This document shows positions 1 through 8,729 of a stretch of DNA of 64,000 nucleotides, in pieces. Source of the DNA: an uncultured Oscillospiraceae bacterium. GTDB lineage: Bacteria; Bacillota; Clostridia; Oscillospirales; Acutalibacteraceae. The translations under genes and the position numbers were made by a program. The stretch's first letter is position 1; each line of letters starts with the position of its first letter. The stretch covers positions 46,123 through 110,122 of the forward strand of contig UQSH01000002.1 in the NCBI GenBank assembly GCA_900543795.1, written 5' to 3'. The notes beneath the pieces were generated by a model. The model made no database searches. It had not been told where the DNA came from and saw only the letters and a program-made list of their open reading frames with translations.

Positions 1-94
1 GGCTTAAAAGCTCCTCGCTTTTAAACTGCTTTCGAGGCTGATATGGATTAGGGAGCAGCTTTTCTGTTGCAATCCTAACTATTTCCTCCGGCAT
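1..94 (-). CDS. noc: ParB-family nucleoid occlusion/partition protein (N-terminus only)
   Basis: Only the first 31 codons lie in the window; the gene runs off the left edge. The start ATG (92-94) follows an AAGGAG-type ribosome site. The visible peptide has the ParB opening pattern, an Ile/Val-rich strand followed by 'NPYQPRKQF', the segment that precedes the CTP-binding ParB core. ParB and Noc bind parS- or NBS-type sites near the origin and act in chromosome segregation or division-site control. The position downstream of rsmG on the same strand is where noc sits in Bacillus and many Clostridia, so Noc is preferred over Spo0J/ParB, but 31 residues cannot separate them. Confidence 0.8.
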   Translation of the reverse strand, partial: MPEEIVRIATEKLLPNPYQPRKQFKSEELLS

Positions 95-150
95 TTGCCA
101 CACTCCTTACTCCTCTGTGTCTATACTATACCATATTTTTTCACAGAAAA

Positions 151-179
151 AAAGGATTTCTTATATCAAGAAATCCTTT
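151..179 (-). terminator. Rho-independent terminator after rsmG
   Basis: A 12-bp perfect stem (AAAGGATTTCTT with its complement) and a short loop lie 24 bases past the rsmG stop. On the minus strand a run of T follows. It separates the rsmG transcript from noc. Confidence 0.75.
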
Positions 180-202
180 AAATTCTATCATTATCGTCAA
201 AT

Positions 203-907
203 TTACAACGGCTTGGAGCTGATTTTTTTAGATTTTCTGGGGTATTTTATCGAGGTTTGCGATATTTTTCTTATCAAAACAAGATTTCGCTTATCTCCTG
301 TTGGGAGTTCAAGTGAAACAATATTTTCAATTTTGCCTCCAAGCTTTTCAATAGCGTTTTTTCCAAGCTCGGCTTCGCTCTCTGCGCCCTTCATTGAAAC
401 ATACATTCCGCCAACCTTAACAAGCGGCAGGCAGTATTCGGCAAGCATATTAAGCGGAGCAACCGCACGGGTAACTGCAAAATCGAAGCTCTCTCTGTAT
501 TTAACATTAAGTCCGATATTTTCCGCTCTGTCATGAACAACATCGCCCATAAGGCCGTTATATCTCATAACCTCCTTGATAAAGCTTAGCTTTTTGCCCA
601 CGGAATCAAGAAATGTTAAATCAAGATCAGGCCTTGCAATCAAAAGGGGAAGCCCCGGAAATCCTGCGCCGCAGCCAACATCAATAACGGAAGAGCCGTG
701 CGGCAAATCAACTGCGGAAAATATGCTTAAAGAATCAACAAAATGCTTAATAACAATTTCATCAGGCTCTGTTATGGCAGTTAGGTTAATATGATTGTTC
801 CACCTAACAAGCCTTTGCTCAAGAAGCTCAAATCTGTCAAGCGCCATATCATCAAGCAAAACACCGAAATCAAGCGCTGCGGTCTTTAATAAATCCTTAT
901 CAATCAT
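203..907 (-). CDS. rsmG: 16S rRNA (guanine527-N7)-methyltransferase RsmG
   Basis: The 234-residue protein has the usual RsmG length and the SAM-binding glycine-rich motif 'VIDVGCGAGFPGLPL' near residue 75, followed by the acidic strand 'LTFLDSVGKKLSF'. It methylates G527 of 16S rRNA in the cytoplasm; loss gives low-level streptomycin resistance in other bacteria. The start overlaps the mnmG stop by four bases (ATGA), so the two genes are translationally coupled. The order mnmE-mnmG-rsmG-noc is the conserved Firmicutes arrangement. The C-terminus is Lys/Ser rich (KYPRKSKKISS), a modest extension of no known role. Confidence 0.96.
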   Translation of the reverse strand: MIDKDLLKTAALDFGVLLDDMALDRFELLEQRLVRWNNHINLTAITEPDEIVIKHFVDSLSIFSAVDLPHGSSVIDVGCGAGFPGLPLLIARPDLDLTFLDSVGKKLSFIKEVMRYNGLMGDVVHDRAENIGLNVKYRESFDFAVTRAVAPLNMLAEYCLPLVKVGGMYVSMKGAESEAELGKNAIEKLGGKIENIVSLELPTGDKRNLVLIRKISQTSIKYPRKSKKISSKPL

Positions 908-2769
908 AGCGACTCCAAAATTATATTAAGAGCGGCAACATCAGCGGGATTAACTCCGCTTATTCTGCCTGCCTGCCCCAAATTTTCAGGTCTGATTTTT
1001 GAAAGCTTTTCAATTGCTTCAAGCCTCAGCCCCTTTAATGACGAATAATCAATATCCTTTGGGATTTTTTTGCACTCAATTCTTCGCATTTCCTTAATCT
1101 GCTGCTCCTGCCGTGCAATATATCCCTCATATTTAACTGAAATTTCAACCTGCTCGAAAACCTCATAAGGCAAATCGGGTCTTTGGGTGTCAACACTCTC
1201 TAAATCCTTATAGGTTATCTGCGGTCTTTTAATCAATTCTATCATTTTACAGCCCTTTTTTAAAGGGGTTGTTGAACATTTTTTCAAAATCTCCTGCAAT
1301 TCTTCAGAAACAGGAAGCGAAGTTTCTTCAATTCTGCGTCTTTCCGCCTTTATCTGTTCAAGCTTTTCAAGAAAAGCAGAATATCTTTCCTCGCTTATTA
1401 ACCCGATTTTATATCCAATGGGGGTTAATCGAATATCAGCATTGTCCTGCCGAAGAACAAGGCGATATTCGCTTCGGCTTGTCATCATTCTGTATGGATC
1501 GGAGCAACCCTTTGTTACAAGGTCATCAATCAGCGTTCCGATATATGAGCCGCCTCTGTCAAGCACCAAGGGCTCCTTGCCCTTAATTTTCAATGCCGCA
1601 TTAATTCCGGCAACAAGCCCCTGTGCCGCCGCTTCCTCATATCCGCTTGAGCCGTTAAACTGACCTGCGCCGTAAAGACCGCAAAAATCGTGAAATTCAA
1701 GAGTTGATTTCAATGCGGTTGGATCAACGCAATCATATTCAATTGCATAAGCAGTTCTCATAACCTTTGCGTTTTCAAGTCCGGGGATGGTGTGAATAAA
1801 CTGAAGCTGAACATCCTCGGGAAGAGAGGAGGACAGCCCTTGCAAATACATTTCCTCCGTTTCGAGTCCGCACGGCTCAATGAAAAGCTGATGGCGTTCC
1901 TTATCTGCAAAGCGAACAATTTTATCCTCAAAGCTCGGGCAGTAGCGAGGTCCCACTCCCTCAATTTTTCCGCTATACATCGGAGAGCGGTCAAGATTGT
2001 TAAGAATAACGCTTTTCGTGTTTTCGTTTGTGTATGTAATATAGCAATTAACCTTGTTTTGCGGAGCATTTTTTGTTTCAAAGCTAAACGGAACCGTGTG
2101 CTCATCGCCCTGCTGAATTTCCGTTTTTGAAAAATCAACGCTTCTTCTGTTGACACGGCTCGGCGTTCCCGTTTTAAATCTGCGAAGCGGAATGTTAAGC
2201 TTATAAAGGCTTTTAGAAAGCTCATTTGCCGGAAACATTCCGTCCGGTCCGCTTGAATATGAAACATCGCCGATATAAACTCTTCCGCCGAGAAATGTGC
2301 CCGTTGCAATAATAACGGCTTTTGCGGTGAAAACAGCTTCAAGCTTTGTTGTCAGCTCCCAAAGCCCGTTATCCTTCTGCTCAACAGAAACAATTTCAGC
2401 CTGCCGAACATCAAGATTATCCTGCAATTCAAGAGTATGCTTCATTCCCTTGGAATATTCACGCCTGTCTATTTGCGCCCTTAAAGAATGAACGGCAGGT
2501 CCCTTGCCGAGATTTAACATTCTGCTTTGAAGCGAATATTTATCCGCCGCCTTGCCCATTTCTCCGCCGAGCGCATCTATTTCACGAACAAGGTGCCCCT
2601 TTGACGTTCCGCCGATAGACGGATTGCAGGGCATATTGCCTATCCAATCAAGATTAATAGTAAAAACTGCGGTTTTGCAGCCAAGTCTTGCCGAAGCAAG
2701 CCCGGCTTCAATGCCTGCGTGGCCTGCACCGATAACCGCAACATCATAGTTTTCCGAAAAATATTTCAT
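904..2769 (-). CDS. mnmG: tRNA uridine-5-carboxymethylaminomethyl modification enzyme MnmG (GidA)
   Basis: The 621-residue FAD enzyme opens with the Rossmann dinucleotide motif 'DVAVIGAGHAGIEAGLASARLG' region (GxGxxG at residues 14-19). It also has the MnmG signatures 'CNPSIGG' and 'GRYCPSFEDK'-like 'GPRYCPSFEDKIVRF'. With MnmE it installs the cmnm5 group on wobble uridine 34 of several tRNAs, using methylene-tetrahydrofolate and glycine. Length matches the family. It sits 21 bases after mnmE and overlaps rsmG, forming one operon. The start ATG at 2769 gives the expected N-terminus just before the FAD motif. Confidence 0.97.
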   Translation of the reverse strand: MKYFSENYDVAVIGAGHAGIEAGLASARLGCKTAVFTINLDWIGNMPCNPSIGGTSKGHLVREIDALGGEMGKAADKYSLQSRMLNLGKGPAVHSLRAQIDRREYSKGMKHTLELQDNLDVRQAEIVSVEQKDNGLWELTTKLEAVFTAKAVIIATGTFLGGRVYIGDVSYSSGPDGMFPANELSKSLYKLNIPLRRFKTGTPSRVNRRSVDFSKTEIQQGDEHTVPFSFETKNAPQNKVNCYITYTNENTKSVILNNLDRSPMYSGKIEGVGPRYCPSFEDKIVRFADKERHQLFIEPCGLETEEMYLQGLSSSLPEDVQLQFIHTIPGLENAKVMRTAYAIEYDCVDPTALKSTLEFHDFCGLYGAGQFNGSSGYEEAAAQGLVAGINAALKIKGKEPLVLDRGGSYIGTLIDDLVTKGCSDPYRMMTSRSEYRLVLRQDNADIRLTPIGYKIGLISEERYSAFLEKLEQIKAERRRIEETSLPVSEELQEILKKCSTTPLKKGCKMIELIKRPQITYKDLESVDTQRPDLPYEVFEQVEISVKYEGYIARQEQQIKEMRRIECKKIPKDIDYSSLKGLRLEAIEKLSKIRPENLGQAGRISGVNPADVAALNIILESL

Positions 2770-2790
2770 ACCGTTTACCTGATATAAGAA

Positions 2791-4164
2791 TTATTTACCA
2801 ACGCAAAATTTGCTGAATATATTATTAACAACCTCAACGGTTGCTTTCTTTCCCGTCAACGCAAGAAGCTCATCAACCGCACCGTCAATAAGAACATTAA
2901 CTGCGTCAAATGTTATTCCGCCTTGAAGCGCATTTATTGCTTCGTCGATTGCGGCAAGCGCATTCTTGCAGCATTTTTTCTGCCTGATGTTTGCAAGCAG
3001 GGGAGCGGAGGCATCAAAATCAGTAACACCGAAAAGCTCTGATATTGCCGCTTCAAGCTCTGCGGCATATTTACTGTTTGCCGCACTCATATAAACAACC
3101 CTGTTAAACGCTTTTTCAACGGCAGACATATCAGCACCGTTTTCAATATCAATTTTATTTATAACCGCAACGGCATTTTTGCCTTTGCATTTTTCAATAA
3201 GGTCAAAATCACTTTCGTTAAGGGGAACGCTGCTGTCAAAAACCGCAATAACAAGAGAAGCACTTTCGATTTTCTCATAAGCCCTCTTAATTCCGATTGC
3301 TTCAACAACATCTCCGCCCTCTCGCAGTCCTGCCGTGTCGCTCAAATGAAGAACAAGATTTCCGAGACGAACGCTTTCCTCAACAATATCACGAGTTGTT
3401 CCGGCAATATCGGTTACAATGCTCTTTTCTCTGCCGGCAAGCAAATTCATAAGAGTTGATTTTCCCGCATTCGGTCTGCCTGCAATAGTTGTTTCAATTC
3501 CCTGCGTTGCAGCCTGACCGTTCTCGTAATTATCAATAAGAGCCGAAAGCTCGTTTCGGTTGTCTGTCAGCGTTTGCAAAAGTGTGCCTTCTTCAAGCTC
3601 GGGAATTTCCTCGTCCGGATAATCAACCCAAGCCGCCATCAACGCCGATGAGCTTATAAGGCTTTCCAAAATACTGTTAATTTTATTGCTCAAGGAGCCT
3701 TGAAGAAGATTAAACGACGCCCTTGCCGCCGCATCTCCCTGAGCCGAAATCAAATCGGCAACGCTTTCCGCCTGCGCCAAATCAAGCTTGCCGTTTAAAA
3801 ACGCTCTTTTGGTAAATTCTCCTGCCTCGGCAGGCTCTGCACCTGCATCAAAAACTGCTTCAAGTGTTTTTTGAACAATAAAAAGTCCGCCGTGAACAGA
3901 AAGCTCAACAACATCCTCGCCCGTGTAGCTCCTCGGAGCTCTGAAAACGAGCGCAACTGCGTTGTCTATTCTTTCATTTTTATATTTTATATATCCGAAT
4001 TTAGCTCTGTATCCGCCAAGCTCGCAAAGCGAGGAATTGTCGGCAGGGCAGAAAACCTTATCGGCAATTACAACTGCCTTTTCTCCGCTTATTCTTATAA
4101 CGCCTATTCCGCCGGCGGCGTTTCCCGTTGCAACGGCGGCAACCGTTTTTGCCATAAAATTCAT
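2791..4164 (-). CDS. mnmE: tRNA modification GTPase MnmE (TrmE)
   Basis: The 457-residue protein starts with the tetrahydrofolate-binding TrmE_N domain ('TVAAVATGNAAGGIGVIRISG'), followed by a helical domain. A G domain is inserted around residues 220-375 with P-loop 'GRPNAGKSTLMN', switch 'DIAGTTRD', 'DTAGLR' and 'NKID'. It ends in the family C-terminal Cys-x-Gly-Lys motif (FCVGK), whose cysteine is conserved. It partners MnmG in wobble-uridine modification. An AAAGG ribosome site sits just before the ATG. The jag terminator at 4219-4240 suggests mnmE has its own promoter in the 87-base gap, although no clear promoter was found. Confidence 0.97.
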   Translation of the reverse strand: MNFMAKTVAAVATGNAAGGIGVIRISGEKAVVIADKVFCPADNSSLCELGGYRAKFGYIKYKNERIDNAVALVFRAPRSYTGEDVVELSVHGGLFIVQKTLEAVFDAGAEPAEAGEFTKRAFLNGKLDLAQAESVADLISAQGDAAARASFNLLQGSLSNKINSILESLISSSALMAAWVDYPDEEIPELEEGTLLQTLTDNRNELSALIDNYENGQAATQGIETTIAGRPNAGKSTLMNLLAGREKSIVTDIAGTTRDIVEESVRLGNLVLHLSDTAGLREGGDVVEAIGIKRAYEKIESASLVIAVFDSSVPLNESDFDLIEKCKGKNAVAVINKIDIENGADMSAVEKAFNRVVYMSAANSKYAAELEAAISELFGVTDFDASAPLLANIRQKKCCKNALAAIDEAINALQGGITFDAVNVLIDGAVDELLALTGKKATVEVVNNIFSKFCVGK

Positions 4165-4218
4165 CTGCCTTTCAAATTCAATAATAATTTAATCCTTTTG
4201 ATTAATCAAAATGAACAA

Positions 4219-4240
4219 AGAGGCGGAATGCTCCGCCTCT
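4219..4240 (-). terminator. Terminator hairpin after jag
   Basis: A 9-bp GC-rich perfect stem (AGAGGCGGA / TCCGCCTCT) with a 4-base loop lies 12 bases past the jag stop. On the minus strand it is followed by a T-rich stretch. Confidence 0.7.
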
Positions 4241-4251
4241 ATCACCTTTTA

Positions 4252-5217
4252 TTAGTCCTTATTTACTTCGATTTTTCCGAATTTGGTAAAATCCTTCGGT
4301 GCAGGAGCCGCCTTCTTTGCAGGAGCAGAGGAGCTTCTTCTTGAATAGCCTCTGTCTCTTGACTGATATTTTACTCCGCCCTCGGGCTGAATAACAACTC
4401 TTCTTTCTGCACCGTAGCCGATTGAAACAGATTCAACACCGTCAATTTCCTGAATTGTTGTGTGAATAAGTCTTCTTTCAAAGGGGTTCATCGGCTCAAA
4501 GGTGTGGCGCCTGCCTGTTCTTAAAACATATTCGGCGTTTTTGCGTGCAAGTGCTCTAACGGCCTCTGTTCTCTTTTCACGGTAATCGGCAACATTAAGA
4601 ACAACTCTAACATACTTTCCGCTCTTTTTCTTTGCGATAAGGCTTGTAAGATACTGAATAGCGTCAAGCGTTTCGCCTCTTCTGCCGATAATGATACCGC
4701 AGTCCTCTGTGTCAACAGTAATTTCAAGAACACCGTCAACAACTGCACCGCTGACATTTGCGCCCTCAACATTAAGACCTTTAAGCATTTCGCTTACATA
4801 GGCAAGCGTTGTTTCCATATCAATATCGTTTTCGGTAATTTTTTCTTCCTCGTTATGCTCACGAGGAGCCTTTTCGATAGCGGCAGGCGCTTCCTTTTTA
4901 GGCTGTGCCTTCTTAGGAGCACTCTTTGCCTCTGCTTTTGCAGGAGCATCTTTTTTTGCCGACTGCGGCTTTGCCTGCTTTTTCTGTGCAGGCTTTTTAG
5001 CCTTTTTGCCGTCGTCATAACAGAATTTCACCTCAGCGTCGCTTCCGCCGAAAAGACCGAGAATTTTTTTCTTCGGCATTGCGATAAGCTCTTCGTGAAA
5101 ATATGCTTCATTCGGATTTGCAATGCCCTCTTTTGAAAGGAGCGCCGTTAAGCCTGCTTTTGCGGCGGCAGACGCTTCCTCACGGGTTTTGCCCTTTCCG
5201 ATAAATTCGTATTTCAT
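4252..5217 (-). CDS. jag: Jag/KhpB RNA-binding protein
   Basis: The 321-residue protein has the three Jag parts: an N-terminal Jag_N domain (residues 1-60, 'YEFIGKGKTREEASAAAKAGL'), a Lys/Ala/Pro-rich linker (about 70-125), then a KH domain with 'GIIIGRRGETLDAIQYL' and a C-terminal R3H domain with 'ERRLIHTTIQ'. KhpB binds RNA with KhpA in other Firmicutes and affects cell elongation and division. It lies 73 bases after yidC in the rpmH operon, as in most Gram-positives. The gap carries a short hairpin that resembles one at 52454 (see findings). The C-terminal tail is Ala/Pro/Lys rich. Confidence 0.93.
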   Translation of the reverse strand: MKYEFIGKGKTREEASAAAKAGLTALLSKEGIANPNEAYFHEELIAMPKKKILGLFGGSDAEVKFCYDDGKKAKKPAQKKQAKPQSAKKDAPAKAEAKSAPKKAQPKKEAPAAIEKAPREHNEEEKITENDIDMETTLAYVSEMLKGLNVEGANVSGAVVDGVLEITVDTEDCGIIIGRRGETLDAIQYLTSLIAKKKSGKYVRVVLNVADYREKRTEAVRALARKNAEYVLRTGRRHTFEPMNPFERRLIHTTIQEIDGVESVSIGYGAERRVVIQPEGGVKYQSRDRGYSRRSSSAPAKKAAPAPKDFTKFGKIEVNKD

Positions 5218-5290
5218 ATTAATTTTGCCTTTCCGCCCGCAGTTGAAGGAAAAAGTTTAATATAAGTCTGCCTGCGAGCCGCAGACTGCG

Positions 5291-6322
5291 TTATTTATTC
5301 ATTTTCTTTATGCTTTCCTCTCTTGAACGGCGATAAACCGTGTTGTCAAGCATAAGCTTTGCCTGACTCTTGCGAGGAGGATAGAATTTTGCAATAAACA
5401 ACTGTTGAAGGATTGCAACAACATTTGAAACAATCCAATAGAAACCTACCGCTGCGGGAACCTTAAATGCAATGCCAAACGAGAAGAGAGGCATTATAAG
5501 CATCATCATCATCATACTGCCCATCTGCTGAGCTGCGGCGGGATTGTTTTTCTTTTGAATAATCATTGAAATGATTGACGAGCCAAGCGAGGTTGCAAAT
5601 GAAACAATCGGAATAATAACGATTAAGCCGTCCTTCCAATGCGGAATAGCCGTCATATCAAGAGAGCCGATATAAAGTCCGGAGCGATAGCTCTCTATTG
5701 CCGAAACCTTATCGGCGGTAAACAAATCGGGGAACTGCGCAACAAGCGAGTCCTTCATTGCATTCCAATTTTCAAGAATTGAAAGCTGAAGATAAAAGGT
5801 TGTTTTTCCTTCTATACCCAAAAAGCCTTTAACAAATTCAGTTAACTGCTCTGAATACTCTCCGAAATTCGGAATGTTAATAACATAAGAAAGAGGATAA
5901 TAGATAATTCCGATAATTCCCATAAGGAAAACCATCTGGAAAATCATAGGTCCGCAGCCCATTTGCATAGGATCATGACCTTCTCGTGCATATAAATCCT
6001 GCATTTCCTCGTTAAGCCTTGCCTGTGCTTTTTGGCGTTCTCTTGGGTCGCTTATGGCACTGATGTTATATTTTTTTTGAATTTTTTGGATTTTCGGTTG
6101 AATCCTTGCGGTTTTCGCCGTTGTTTTCTGCTGATGAATATTTACGGGAAGTAAAACCAAGCGTGTTAAAACCGTAAATATAATAATTGCAATGAAATAT
6201 TCATTGTTAAGTGCAGAAAGCAGAAATTCCATGCAGCGTCCGAAAAGCCAATAAAGCGGCTTTAAAAAGCCTGTTCCCTCGGAAGTCGCCATAAGCACCG
6301 GGTTAATAAACATATTAAGCAT
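5291..6322 (-). CDS. yidC: YidC/OxaA membrane protein insertase
   Basis: The 343-residue polytopic protein has the 60KD_IMP core: a long loop with 'LLPVNIHQQKTTAKTARIQP' after the first strong membrane segment, then segments around residues 120-145, 225-255 and 295-320. It lacks the large periplasmic domain of Gram-negative YidC, as expected. It inserts and folds membrane proteins alone or with SecYEG. The N-terminus has no clear lipobox, unlike Bacillus SpoIIIJ, so it is probably not a lipoprotein. Start codon and yidD stop share base 6322. A 30-residue insertion between the membrane segments ('FFYLQLSILENWNAMKDSL' region) makes it slightly longer than the minimum. Confidence 0.95.
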   Translation of the reverse strand: MLNMFINPVLMATSEGTGFLKPLYWLFGRCMEFLLSALNNEYFIAIIIFTVLTRLVLLPVNIHQQKTTAKTARIQPKIQKIQKKYNISAISDPRERQKAQARLNEEMQDLYAREGHDPMQMGCGPMIFQMVFLMGIIGIIYYPLSYVINIPNFGEYSEQLTEFVKGFLGIEGKTTFYLQLSILENWNAMKDSLVAQFPDLFTADKVSAIESYRSGLYIGSLDMTAIPHWKDGLIVIIPIVSFATSLGSSIISMIIQKKNNPAAAQQMGSMMMMMLIMPLFSFGIAFKVPAAVGFYWIVSNVVAILQQLFIAKFYPPRKSQAKLMLDNTVYRRSREESIKKMNK

Positions 6323-6573
6323 TAGTTGTCCTCATTTTTATTTTTTTTGGGAGGCACAGGATCATACCCTCCCTTAAAAAAAGGATTGCACCTTAAAATC
6401 CGCCTTATTGCAAGAAGCGTTCCCTTAAAAATTCCGTGAATTTCAATTGCCTCAATTGCATATTGCGAGCAGGTTGGAGTGTAGCGGCACGAGCCGTTTG
6501 AAAATCTTGGGCTTATCGTCATTTGATAAGTTTTGATTAAAAATATCATTAGCCTTTTAATCGGATTTTTCAC
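6322..6573 (-). CDS. yidD: Membrane protein insertion efficiency factor YidD
   Basis: The 83-residue protein carries the UPF0161 signature: 'CRYTPTCSQYAIEAIEIHG' followed by 'NPFFKGGYDPVP'. Members are amphipathic, membrane-associated and aid YidC. It overlaps rnpA by four bases and touches yidC, so all are cotranscribed from rpmH. The hydrophobic N-terminal helix (LMIFLIKTYQ) is typical. Confidence 0.95.
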   Translation of the reverse strand: MKNPIKRLMIFLIKTYQMTISPRFSNGSCRYTPTCSQYAIEAIEIHGIFKGTLLAIRRILRCNPFFKGGYDPVPPKKNKNEDN

Positions 6574-6902
6574 TTTATAGCTCCCAATTCACGCAGCTGG
6601 CTCTCCATATCAAAAAGCACCTGCTGCATTTTAACCTGAGTTGTTTTCGTTCTGGCAACAAAAACTATATCGCAATTGAAAAGGAGCCTGCCTTCAATTG
6701 AAGAAAATGCGGCTCTTATAACTCTGCGTGCACGGTTTCGCTGAACTGCTCCTCCGATTTTTTTGCTGCTCGTTATTCCCACTCTTGTTTCGCCCTTGCC
6801 GTTTTTCATTATATATGTTACGAGGCAGGGCGATGCCGAGCTTTTACCACGGTAATATAAACGGCGGAAATCCTTGTTTTCTTTTATGGCTGTGCTTTTC
6901 AC
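6570..6902 (-). CDS. rnpA: Ribonuclease P protein component
   Basis: The 110-residue basic protein has the RNase P signature 'VQRNRARRVIRAAF' and the N-terminal 'FRRLYYRGKS' segment that contacts pre-tRNA leaders. It is the protein subunit that helps the RNA subunit mature tRNA 5' ends. It sits 32 bases after rpmH and overlaps yidD by four bases. The RNA subunit gene was not found in the window. Confidence 0.96.
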   Translation of the reverse strand: MKSTAIKENKDFRRLYYRGKSSASPCLVTYIMKNGKGETRVGITSSKKIGGAVQRNRARRVIRAAFSSIEGRLLFNCDIVFVARTKTTQVKMQQVLFDMESQLRELGAIK

Positions 6903-6934
6903 TTAACCATTCCTTTAATAACCGTTAGGAGAAA

Positions 6935-7069
6935 TCAGTAAGAAAGCTGCTTTCTGCCCTTTGCACGGCGGCGTGCCAATACTTTTCTTCCGTTTTTGGT
7001 TGACATTCTCTTTCTGAAACCGTGTTCCATCTTTGCATGCCTCTTTTTCGGCTGAAATGTTCTTTTCAT
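6935..7069 (-). CDS. rpmH: 50S ribosomal protein L34
   Basis: A 44-codon gene encodes a highly basic protein beginning MKRTFQPKKRHAK and containing 'GFRKRMSTKNGRKVLARRR', the universal L34 pattern, with the family's exact 44-residue length. It is a structural protein of the large ribosomal subunit and the first gene of the rpmH-rnpA-yidD-yidC-jag transcript. A typical promoter lies 135 bases upstream. Confidence 0.98.
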   Translation of the reverse strand: MKRTFQPKKRHAKMEHGFRKRMSTKNGRKVLARRRAKGRKQLSY

Positions 7070-7203
7070 TAAATTCACTACCTTTCACAGACTAAACTCG
7101 TCTTAATCTTTATTTTCTCTGCACGGTATAGTGCAGGCACAAACAATAATATGATTCGGGCAGAAAAAAACACTTCTCCCCATAATCCACATTAGCGAAT
7201 AGT

Positions 7204-7233
7204 ATTATATATTAAAAAATACTGACTTGTCAA
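7204..7233 (-). promoter_or_regulatory. SigA-type promoter of the rpmH operon
   Basis: On the minus strand TTGACA (7228-7233) and TATAAT (7204-7209) are 18 bases apart. The leader of about 125 bases includes a small hairpin (CTGCAC/GTGCAG near 7120). A sequence one base off the classical DnaA box, TAATCCACA at 7183-7191, lies just after the predicted start. Confidence 0.75.
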
Positions 7234-7250
7234 CTAAAAAATAATAAATC

Positions 7251-7328
7251 TTGTTTTTATTAAAATTATATATTATAATAACACTATATTTAGTGGGGGC
7301 ATTCCGTTCAAACCGCAAGAGTGCCCTC
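7251..7328 (+). promoter_or_regulatory. Promoter and leader hairpin of the nucleosidase gene
   Basis: TTGTTT (7251-7256) and TATAAT (7274-7279) are 17 bases apart. They are followed by a stem GGGGGCA / TGCCCTC (7295-7301 with 7322-7328, one G-T pair). No known riboswitch was recognised. The rest of the 7070-7369 gap is AT-rich with nothing else clear. Confidence 0.5.
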
Positions 7329-7369
7329 GACAAAGCAAAAAATTATTAAATATGCAGGGGGATTTTGCA

Positions 7370-8074
7370 ATGCTTGGAATTATCGGCGCAATGGATATTG
7401 AAATCCTTGAAATCCAAAAAAGAATAAAAAACCCGGTTATAACAGAAACGGCATCCTGCCGCTTTGTTTGCGGATATATAGGAAGCGTTATGGTGTGTGC
7501 GGCAATGTGCTCTCCCGGTAAGGTAAACGCCGCCTTGTGCGCTCAGGCAATGATTGATAATTTTAAGCCGGATAAAATAATAAACACCGGCGTGGGCTGT
7601 TCTCTTCGCAGTGATGTTGCCGTTAAGAATATCGTTGTTGCAAGCGATGTGTGCGAATATGATATTGATATTTCCGCTCTCGGCGAGCCAAGAGGATTTA
7701 TAAACGGATTAAATAAAATTAAAATCGAAACGGATTTTGAAATTTCAAACACGCTTGCACGCATCGCAATAAATTCAGGTGAAAAAATCCACAGAGGAAC
7801 GGTTGCCAGCGGCGACACATTTATTGCAAGCGCCGAGCTGAAATCCTTTATTGCAAGGGAGTTTTCCGCCGTTTGCGGAGAAATGGAGGGAGCGGCAATA
7901 GGCCACACCTGCGCCGCAAACAAAATTCCGTTTGCCGTTTTAAGAACGATAAGCGACGGGGGAGACGAAGCCGCCGCAATCGACTATCCAACCTTCAAAA
8001 AAATCGCCGCAGAAAAATCTACGGCGGTTATACTTAAATATATTGAAGGCGAGGAAACACAGATGGAGCTTTAA
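7370..8074 (+). CDS. mtnN: 5'-methylthioadenosine/S-adenosylhomocysteine nucleosidase
   Basis: The protein (234 residues from the ATG at 7370, placed after a GGGGG ribosome site) starts MLGIIGAMDIEI, the standard MtnN opening. It carries 'NTGVGCSLRSDV', 'ASGDTFIAS' and 'CGEMEGAAIGHTC', the nucleosidase active-site segments with the conserved Glu and later Asp ('RTISDGGDE'). It cleaves MTA and SAH to adenine plus the thioribose compounds, feeding methionine salvage and possibly autoinducer-2 precursor supply. It is monocistronic and converges with the next gene, overlapping it by four bases. An upstream in-frame ATG at 7352 would add six residues and lacks its own ribosome site. Confidence 0.93.
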   Translation: MLGIIGAMDIEILEIQKRIKNPVITETASCRFVCGYIGSVMVCAAMCSPGKVNAALCAQAMIDNFKPDKIINTGVGCSLRSDVAVKNIVVASDVCEYDIDISALGEPRGFINGLNKIKIETDFEISNTLARIAINSGEKIHRGTVASGDTFIASAELKSFIAREFSAVCGEMEGAAIGHTCAANKIPFAVLRTISDGGDEAAAIDYPTFKKIAAEKSTAVILKYIEGEETQMEL

Positions 8075-8718
8075 TCGAGTATTCCGATAAAGTTATTCAA
8101 AATGTATTCCTCTGCCTCTTCAACAATTGTGTGAAGCGCATTTTTATTAACATTATCCATTCCCGTTCTGGATTTATCCTCAATAAAGGCAAATTTTGAA
8201 TCAAGAACGGCAATAGCGGCAGAGGCAAGCTCGTGCCCGATATTATAATCAAGCCTAAACATATCAGACGGCAAAATACCTGCCTTTGCAAGTGTTAGCG
8301 CTCCTCGGTAAAGGCAAAGAGAGTAGTAATCTTTAAGATACTGTGCAATATTGCTTTCGGGCGCACAGGCAACTGCCGTGTCGGTTAAAATTCTCGTTCC
8401 CTGCAAAAGAGTTGCCATTGACGAGCCTTCAACGGTATCCCTTGAAAGATTAAGAATATATTCCTCGTCAAGGCCGAATCTGCTGTTTGAAACGCCGAGC
8501 AAATAATCGGTTGTAACTCCGTAATATTCGCTGCACTTAATAACAAAGTCAAGGCCGCATTCACGGATTCCCTTTTCATAGTGGCTTAAAAGTGCCTGGC
8601 TTATTCCCAAATCTGCGGCCGCCTTTTTTTGGCTGCATCCTCTTTCTTTTCTAAGTTGAGAAAGAACGGAGGCAAACCTTGAGGTTTTTCCGTTCTCTGT
8701 TTTTTTATTATCAGACAT
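8071..8718 (-). CDS. XRE-family transcriptional regulator
   Basis: The 215-residue protein has an N-terminal Cro/CI helix-turn-helix (residues 15-72): 'LSQLRKERGCSQKKAAADLGISQALLSHYEKGIRECGLDF' with the typical following 'YYGVTTDYLLGVS'. The C-terminal 140 residues are helical and match no family I recognise; they may bind a ligand or partner. The upstream region has a 12-bp inverted repeat and several TTTGTAA copies overlapping the promoter, which suggests autoregulation. The phosphatase gene at 8877 is divergent and shares these sites. The target process is unknown. Confidence 0.85.
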   Translation of the reverse strand: MSDNKKTENGKTSRFASVLSQLRKERGCSQKKAAADLGISQALLSHYEKGIRECGLDFVIKCSEYYGVTTDYLLGVSNSRFGLDEEYILNLSRDTVEGSSMATLLQGTRILTDTAVACAPESNIAQYLKDYYSLCLYRGALTLAKAGILPSDMFRLDYNIGHELASAAIAVLDSKFAFIEDKSRTGMDNVNKNALHTIVEEAEEYILNNFIGILD

Positions 8719-8729
8719 AAATTTTTACC

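Noticed and set aside
7295..7328. SAH riboswitch before the nucleosidase gene
   Set aside because: Only a short GC hairpin is present and the conserved SAH-aptamer blocks are absent.
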